The position numbers and the translations under genes were made by a program. This document shows positions 58,630 through 64,000 of a DNA stretch of 64,000 bases, piece by piece. Origin of the DNA: Filomicrobium sp. (lineage in GTDB: Bacteria; Pseudomonadota; Alphaproteobacteria; Rhizobiales; Hyphomicrobiaceae); NCBI GenBank assembly GCA_017792465.1, contig CP051234.1, positions 2,884,501-2,948,500 of the forward strand, read 5' to 3'. Positions within the stretch are counted from its first letter, which is position 1. The number at the start of each line of letters is the position of its first letter. The notes beneath the pieces are model-generated. The model had not been told where the DNA came from. It made no database searches and saw nothing but the letters and a program-made list of their open reading frames with translations.

Positions 58630-60366
58630 CTAGGCTGCCCCCGGGCGCGTGCTGGGGAACAGGAAGTCGATAAATTTTTCTGCTGTCGGAGCAGGCTCGT
58701 GATTGGCCAGTCCGGGACGTTCGTTGGCCTCGATGATCCAATAGGCCGGTTGGTCGATCGCGGGAACCACGAAGTCGAGGCCGACAACCGGCATGCCGAG
58801 CGCCGCTGCGGCGCGGACGGCGGCATCTGCAAGCGAGACATGCAGTTCGGGCGTCACATCGTGAATCGTTCCGCCCGTGTGCAGGTTAGCAGTTTTTCGT
58901 ACGGCAAGAAACGCACCTTCCTCAAGTACGGTTTCCAAGGTCTGTCCGGCATGGCGTAAGCAGCGCTCGGTTTCGTCGTCGATGGGGATACGGCTTTCGC
59001 CCCTGGTGGCGGCTTCGCGGCGGCGGCTCTGCTTTTCTATCAGCTCGCGGATGGAGTGTTTACCATCTCCGACGATAGAAGCCGGTTTGCGAATGGCAGC
59101 GGCGACCACCTCCCCGTCGATGACGATGATGCGCACGTCGTCGCCGGAAACGAATTGCTCGATGATGACGTCGTTGCAGTACTTTTTGGCTTCCCCGATT
59201 GCGGCTTTGACGCCTTTTGCCGATTGGAGATCGACGAAGACGCCTTGGCCCTGCTCGCCTTTGACAGGTTTAACGACAACGCGATTGTAGCGTTCCAAAA
59301 ATTCGATCGCGTCATCTTCACTTTCGATGATTTTCTGGGCGGGCACCATCAGACCAACCTTGGCAAGAAGGCGGTGAGTGAGGGCTTTGTCGTCACACCG
59401 GCTCATCGCAACGGCGCTAGTCAGGTCGCAAAGAGATTCGCGGCAGGCAACCCTGCGGGAGCCGAGCGTCAGGGAGAACAGCGCGGCGGCTTCGTCTTCG
59501 ACCTCAACGCTGATACCGCGGCGTCGTGCTTCATCGACGATGATCTGCCCGTAGATGTTGAGGTGCTGATTAGGTTCGGGCCCGACGAACAGCCGCTCGT
59601 TCACAGTGTTTTTCTTTTTGACGCAATAGACGGGGACCTGTTCGAAGCCCAGTTTCTTATAGAGCCCGATGGCGTCGGCGTTGTCGTGCATGACCGACAG
59701 ATCCATGAAGGAACGCCCGAGGTCGCAAAAGTGTTGGGCGAGTGCGAGCGATAGCTTCTTGCCGATGCCTGGTCGGCGGGCCTTGGTGTCGACGGCCAGG
59801 GCCCATAGACTCGAACCGTTGTCGGGGTCGTTGATTGCCACGACGTGGTCGACCCCTTCGACGACGCCGACGATATCGTCGGTGGAAGGTTCGATGGCGA
59901 CAAGGATGATGATTTCGTCGTGGGTTTTGGTTGAGGCGACGAAACCGGGCTCCCAGGGGATCATGCCGCGGGCCTGATAGATGGCGTTGATGCGGTCCTG
60001 ATCTTCGGGCTCGGCCTCGCGGATAATGAGGCCTTCGTGATTGACCGGGGGTAGGGGTGTGTCGAAGTTCCGGCGGAATGTGTGCGAGGGATCGAGAAAC
60101 AGAGCCAGAGGTGCCGCGGCCAGGACGATGTGCGGTTCGCGGACATAAAGCGCGATGTCGCGGCGGCCGGACTGTTCTTCCTGTAAGAGCTTCGCCAAGG
60201 AGTCAGGACCGTCGAAGGTTTGACCGAAGAGCAAGCGGCCCCAGCCGCAATCGACGACCTTGTTGGAGCAGTTGTGCTCCTCGAACCAAGTCACAGGAGC
60301 GCCCCAGCTCTTGAGGCTCGCCATTTCTTCTTGTTTGTCTTCGGTATTGTCAGGTTTTTCACTCAT
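58630..60366 (-). CDS. ngg: N-acetylglutaminylglutamine synthetase
   Basis: The 578-residue protein joins an N-terminal GNAT acetyltransferase domain (about 115-265; SLWALAVDTKARRPGIGKKL, GLYKKLGFEQVPVYCVK) to a C-terminal ATP-grasp domain (about 300-575; RYNRVVVKPVKGEQGQGVFV, IEQFVSGDDVRIIVID, PAYWIIEANERPGLANH). That fusion is diagnostic for NAGGN synthesis, where glutamine is acetylated and ligated to a second glutamine. ATG at 60366 is preceded by GGAGG. Middle gene of the operon asnO-ngg-M42. Osmotic stress control is expected but no box was identified. Confidence 0.9.
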   Translation of the reverse strand: MSEKPDNTEDKQEEMASLKSWGAPVTWFEEHNCSNKVVDCGWGRLLFGQTFDGPDSLAKLLQEEQSGRRDIALYVREPHIVLAAAPLALFLDPSHTFRRNFDTPLPPVNHEGLIIREAEPEDQDRINAIYQARGMIPWEPGFVASTKTHDEIIILVAIEPSTDDIVGVVEGVDHVVAINDPDNGSSLWALAVDTKARRPGIGKKLSLALAQHFCDLGRSFMDLSVMHDNADAIGLYKKLGFEQVPVYCVKKKNTVNERLFVGPEPNQHLNIYGQIIVDEARRRGISVEVEDEAAALFSLTLGSRRVACRESLCDLTSAVAMSRCDDKALTHRLLAKVGLMVPAQKIIESEDDAIEFLERYNRVVVKPVKGEQGQGVFVDLQSAKGVKAAIGEAKKYCNDVIIEQFVSGDDVRIIVIDGEVVAAAIRKPASIVGDGKHSIRELIEKQSRRREAATRGESRIPIDDETERCLRHAGQTLETVLEEGAFLAVRKTANLHTGGTIHDVTPELHVSLADAAVRAAAALGMPVVGLDFVVPAIDQPAYWIIEANERPGLANHEPAPTAEKFIDFLFPSTRPGAA

Positions 60367-60494
60367 GCCTGACCTCCTAACTGGAAGCTTCGGTAGAAAC
60401 TAAATTCAAGCGCTCCTGCCGTGCTGTTGAACCTCAGTCCGTTCGCGTGATCGAGCATTCAAAAGCACTTGGCGGGGCATCGCACGCAGCCGAA

Positions 60495-62282
60495 TTAGAT
60501 TTTATGTGACTGCAGCCAGAGCTCCAGCAACGCGATTTGCCATAGTTTGGATCCGCGCAAACGGGTGATGTGTTCACGGGGGGCTTCTAAGAGTTTGTCC
60601 AGGTAAGGCCGCTGAAAGACGCCGCGGTTGCGTGCCACCGAGCTGTTCAGTGCGTCATTGACCATGTCCCAGACAGGGCCTTCGATGTATTTCAGAGCCG
60701 GAACGGGGAAATAGCCTTTCGGCCGGTCGATGACTTCTGCGGGGATGACCTTGCGGGCGACGTCTTTCAGGACGCCTTTGCCTTCCTGCTTCAGTTTGTG
60801 TTCCGGCGGGATTTTTGCGGCCAATTCGACGAGTTCGTGGTCCAGGAAAGGAACGCGGGCTTCGAGGCCCCAGGCCATCGTCATGTTGTCGACGCGCTTG
60901 ACGGGATCGTCGGCGAGCATGATCTGGGTATCAATGCGCAAGGCGCGGTCGACGGTCGTGTCGGCGCCGGCCTTGGCAAAATGGTTCGAGACGAACTTGT
61001 GGCTGTGGTCGGTCTCTCCGCCGTAAGCGGCGGTTACGGCCTGGCAATACTCGGCGTGGTCGCGGTCGAAGAAGGCGTTTGCGTAGTCATCGACATCGGC
61101 GTTGCCAGAAGCAAGCGGCGGATACCAGTGATAGCCGCCGAAGATTTCGTCGGCACCCTGGCCGCTTTGTACGACCTTGACGTGTTTTTGGACTTCGCGC
61201 GACAGCAGGTAGAAGCCGACGTTGTCATGACTGACCATCGGCTCGGACATGGCGTGGATGGTGGCGGGCAGGTTCTCGATCATTTCGGCGGTCGGGACCG
61301 GGATCTTGAAATGTTCGGTTGCGTAGTGCTTGGCGATCAGATCCGAATAGCGGAACTCGTTGCCTTCTTCGCCGCCGACGGATTCGAAGCCGACGGAGAA
61401 TGTCTTGAGCCCGCTTTGGCCGGCTTCGGCGAGGAGGCCGACGATCAGCGAAGAGTCGACGCCGCCAGACAGCAGAACGCCGACGGGGACGTCAGCTACC
61501 ATGCGGCGCTTGACTGCCAGCATGAGTGCGTCGTGAACGCGCCGCTCCCATTCTTCGCCCGATGTCTTGATGTCCTCGGCGGTGCGCTCAAATGACGGTT
61601 CCCAATAGACGCTATCCTTCCGGGTTCCGTCGGGTTCGAGGATCGAGACGGTCGCCGGCGGCAATTTCTGGATCCCTTTGACCATCGTGTGCGGTGGCGG
61701 CACGACGGCGTGGAAGGTCATATAGTGATGGAGTGCAACCGGGTTGATGGAACGGTCGATGCCCTCGGTGGACAGCAAGGCGGGTAGCGACGAGGCAAAG
61801 CGCAGGGCTTTTTCGCCGTTGGCTGATGTCTCGGCGAGGTAGAGCGGCTTGATGCCCAAACGATCGCGGGCGAGGACGACGCGACCGCTTTCGCGTTCAT
61901 GGATCGCGAATGCAAACATGCCGTTGAAGTGTTTGACGCAGTCGGGTCCCCAGGCGGCATAGCTTTTGAGGATGACTTCGGTATCGCTGTCGGAAAAGAA
62001 GCGATAGCCCTTGCCCTCAAGCTCGGCCTTCAGGTCCTTGTAGTTATAGATGCAGCCATTGAAAGCCAGGGTCAGGCCCAGTTCCGGGTCCGTCATCGGC
62101 TGGCTGCCGCGCGCCGACAAATCGATGATGCGCAGCCGGCGGTGGCCAAATCCGACCCGGTCGCGGACAATCGCTCCGCCTGCGTCGGGTCCGCGTGGAC
62201 GCATGACCTCGCACATTGCTGCGATTGCTCCAGCAGAGGCGCCTTTGCCGTCGAACCGTATTTCGCCGCAGATGCCGCACAT
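60495..62282 (-). CDS. asnO: N-acetylglutaminylglutamine amidotransferase (AsnB-like)
   Basis: The 595-residue protein has an N-terminal class II glutaminase (MCGICGEIRF with catalytic Cys2; AFNGCIYNYKDLKAELEG) and a C-terminal synthetase domain with PP-loop VLLSGGVDSSLIVGLL and DRPKGYFPVPALKYI. In this operon context it amidates the dipeptide to N-acetylglutaminylglutamine amide, the osmolyte of Sinorhizobium and Pseudomonas. Start at 62282 has GGAGAAAC seven bases upstream; the longer frame to 62354 is atypical. It is first in the operon; the long AT-rich region upstream likely holds the promoter. Confidence 0.9.
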   Translation of the reverse strand: MCGICGEIRFDGKGASAGAIAAMCEVMRPRGPDAGGAIVRDRVGFGHRRLRIIDLSARGSQPMTDPELGLTLAFNGCIYNYKDLKAELEGKGYRFFSDSDTEVILKSYAAWGPDCVKHFNGMFAFAIHERESGRVVLARDRLGIKPLYLAETSANGEKALRFASSLPALLSTEGIDRSINPVALHHYMTFHAVVPPPHTMVKGIQKLPPATVSILEPDGTRKDSVYWEPSFERTAEDIKTSGEEWERRVHDALMLAVKRRMVADVPVGVLLSGGVDSSLIVGLLAEAGQSGLKTFSVGFESVGGEEGNEFRYSDLIAKHYATEHFKIPVPTAEMIENLPATIHAMSEPMVSHDNVGFYLLSREVQKHVKVVQSGQGADEIFGGYHWYPPLASGNADVDDYANAFFDRDHAEYCQAVTAAYGGETDHSHKFVSNHFAKAGADTTVDRALRIDTQIMLADDPVKRVDNMTMAWGLEARVPFLDHELVELAAKIPPEHKLKQEGKGVLKDVARKVIPAEVIDRPKGYFPVPALKYIEGPVWDMVNDALNSSVARNRGVFQRPYLDKLLEAPREHITRLRGSKLWQIALLELWLQSHKI

Positions 62283-63217
62283 ATGGGTAGTTTCTCCTAT
62301 GACTTGTCTATGAGGATGTAATGATAATGTCGCGCAAATGCTGCGTCGCGTCAAAAAATGTGCATCTGATCGGTTTGGCCTTTGGACTTGAGCCCCAGTT
62401 CTACAGTCGTGTTCGACAGTCGTGCGCCGTGTCTGGCTAATATTTACGCAACGGCCGGGGGCTGTCGCGTTGAGGACTTAGTTGCTTGGGCGTGTGGGGC
62501 CGGGGAGAAGCCGTCACCTGAACCGAGGGCAACGGGTCGGGTTGGCGGATGGACGCGATCGGACATCTGTTCGGCTGAGCCGGTGTGGCGGCGCGAAAAT
62601 CTCTTTGCAGGTTGATTGGGACGTTATTTCCCGGCAGTTGTCCTTCGGTTTTTGTGGTGGCCCTATTTTTATTGATCTGGTTTTGTCTTTTGTTGGATCT
62701 CAGTAAGACGCAGTCCTTTGATTCTTTGTTGAAGTGAATTGCTTTATTTATTCCATTTCATTTCATGATTTGCGTTGTGGTAAGGTCTATGTAATTCCCA
62801 GCATTGTTTTTGAGCAGTTCGGCAATGCTTGAATCTTTGTTGTTTTCATCTTCAGCTTTCCGCTGATGATTTTTCGCCATGTCTGATGGCTACGAGTTTG
62901 TTTTCTCTTGCGCTTTTTGCTTTTCCTGTTGGTTTGCGAACATCGAGTCAACTACCTTGGGTTGGCCTGGGCTAGCCAAATTGTTTCTCGCCGTGAAGGT
63001 CACGGCATTTGCGTAAAGCGCTGGATTTCTTCGGTTCGTGATAATTTCGAAGCCAATTGTTTGTGTTGGTTTAGATTTCCTTTTGCTTTTTGAAAGTATC
63101 CTCCTTAATGCCAACGCCGTTTTGGTGCTTGGAGTGAAATTTGTGTTCCGCAATTGGGGCGAAACGCGGTTGCGATTGAGCCGTTGGTTTAAAATTCTAT
63201 CCGTTCGGGGGGCATTC
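62283..63217. other. 935-base AT-richer intergenic region
   Basis: The largest gene-free stretch in the window, divergent between asnO and the chemoreceptor. From about 62630 to 63210 it is rich in T and pyrimidines on the plus strand and much poorer in GC than the genes on either side. At 62990-63006 there is a GCCGTGA/TCACGGC hairpin. Short frames on both strands have low-complexity translations and are not called. It must contain two promoters; whether it also holds an RNA or decayed gene I cannot tell. Confidence 0.5.
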
Positions 63218-64000
63218 ATGCTGAAAATTATTTCCAGACTTTCGATAAGGCAGCGTCTGTGGATGCTTGCCCTGGTTCCAATGGTGACGGCGCTCGTACT
63301 GTCTGGAATTCTTCTGTTTGGCGAATATCGGAACTATCGGATGGAGCGCTTCGTTCTTGCCAAGATCGACGAGGCTCCAGTTATTTCGCAGCTTATTCAC
63401 GAGCTGCAGAAAGAACGTGGCGCATCGGCAGGCTTCGTCAGTTCTCGGGGTCGGCAATTTTCCAGCCAGATCGATTCGCTGCGGCTCGATTCCGACAATG
63501 CTCTAAAGGAATTTGCTAAGAGGTTCGGATCTATTGAAGCGGGTTCGGAATCGCATCAATTCGAACTTCACCTGCAACAGGCCAGTCAGTCATTGCGCGA
63601 TCTTAAAAATATGCGCGGCAAGGTCAGCCGGCTTGAAGTCGGCGTCTCTGACGTTGCGGGCTATTATACGCCGGTTATCGGCGAGCTTCTGAAGATGGTC
63701 GAGAGTATCACCTCAGAGATTGACGATGCGGATCTGCTTGAGCCATTCGAATCGTATGTCACCCTGTCGCTTGCAAAAGAGAATGCAGGCCTAGAGCGCG
63801 CAATGGGCGCTGCCGGGTTTGGCGCGGGTCAATTCGTCGAAAAAGTCTATCGGCGCTTCGTTCGTTTGGGTGCGAAGCAAGACGTGTATCTTTCCGAGTT
63901 TAAACGCGCCACTTATCCTTCAATAGTTGCTTACAAGAATTCGGTGCTGTCGGGGGCTGTCTCGGCCGATGTCGAGGTGCTGCGCAAGGCTGCCAATAGC
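63218..64000 (+). CDS. NIT-domain chemoreceptor/sensor, N-terminal part (cut by window edge)
   Basis: The 261 codons present encode a basic start, a transmembrane helix (about 13-32; MLALVPMVTALVLSGILLFG) and then a NIT (nitrate/nitrite-sensing) domain: QLIHELQKERGASAGFVSSR and LAKENAGLERAMGAAGFGAG are its two signature helices. The rest, beyond the right edge, would normally hold HAMP and methyl-accepting or diguanylate-cyclase domains. NIT domains sense nitrate/nitrite in the periplasm, but many members have other ligands. Which output follows cannot be seen. Confidence 0.82.
   Translation, partial: MLKIISRLSIRQRLWMLALVPMVTALVLSGILLFGEYRNYRMERFVLAKIDEAPVISQLIHELQKERGASAGFVSSRGRQFSSQIDSLRLDSDNALKEFAKRFGSIEAGSESHQFELHLQQASQSLRDLKNMRGKVSRLEVGVSDVAGYYTPVIGELLKMVESITSEIDDADLLEPFESYVTLSLAKENAGLERAMGAAGFGAGQFVEKVYRRFVRLGAKQDVYLSEFKRATYPSIVAYKNSVLSGAVSADVEVLRKAANS

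Noticed and set aside
62890-63219. 109-codon minus-strand frame before the chemoreceptor
   Set aside because: Translation is N/R/K/T-rich low complexity, as expected from the reverse of a T-rich non-coding strand.

Overview
The window reads as a chromosomal stretch of an alphaproteobacterium of the order Hyphomicrobiales, most likely a Hyphomicrobium/Filomicrobium-like organism. This is inferred from high-GC codon use, the aerobic cobaltochelatase genes cobS and cobT, the housekeeping order bolA / J-domain / cobS / cobT / phytase-like / rpmB / DUF3108 / SUV3-like helicase / S4 / fdxA / carD, and the N-acetylglutaminylglutamine amide (NAGGN) osmolyte operon. There is no rRNA, CRISPR array, insertion sequence or intact prophage. 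One tRNA gene (Arg, anticodon ACG) is present.

Layout. 1-5041: xerD (truncated by the window edge), a large secreted protein and a 50-residue membrane protein on the minus strand, then aroK-aroB on the plus strand. 5042-6409: a visibly AT-richer island with a DUF2335 membrane protein. 6410-22066: core genes (CNNM/CBS transporter, BolA, J-domain, CobS, an interposed MaoC hydratase, CobT, phytase-like, L28, DUF3108, SUV3-like helicase, S4 protein, 7Fe ferredoxin, and a CarD regulator with a histone-H1-like N-terminal half). 22214-27251: a degenerate SNase protein, small AT-richer frames, and a zinc regulon (zur, znuC, znuB, znuA) with a candidate Zur box.

27387-38557 is a catabolic locus for 2-hydroxy acids. 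It holds a tripartite tricarboxylate transporter (tctC-A-B), a D-tartrate dehydratase-like enolase-superfamily enzyme, a hydroxyacid dehydrogenase like (S)-sulfolactate dehydrogenase, an Ldh2-type dehydrogenase like (R)-sulfolactate dehydrogenase, a tartrate-dehydrogenase-like enzyme and a two-subunit UxaA-type lyase resembling (R)-sulfolactate sulfo-lyase SuyAB, with LysR and GntR regulators. The set would let both sulfolactate enantiomers be imported, interconverted through sulfopyruvate and cleaved to pyruvate and sulfite; the tartrate-type enzymes suggest a wider substrate range.

38583-44213 carries an orphan M41-like zinc peptidase, tRNA-Arg followed by decayed copies of its own 3' end, and the most unusual gene here: a 1092-residue secreted protein with a propeller-like front, a DUF11-like domain interrupted by a peptidoglycan-binding domain, a proline linker and eleven basic two-cysteine repeats. 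A c-type cytochrome follows it. 44639-54031 is a nitrogen-compound locus: a Liv-type ABC importer whose two ATPases are fused, a nitrilase, a LysR regulator, an isonitrile-hydratase-like protein, a VOC protein and a flavin-binding-fold protein. 54193-62282 holds a double SpoIIAA-like protein, a HAD phosphatase, a glutamate dehydrogenase family enzyme and the NAGGN operon. After a 935-base AT-richer gap, a NIT-domain chemoreceptor runs off the right edge.

All functions come from reading sequence motifs and remembered family patterns; no database search was run.
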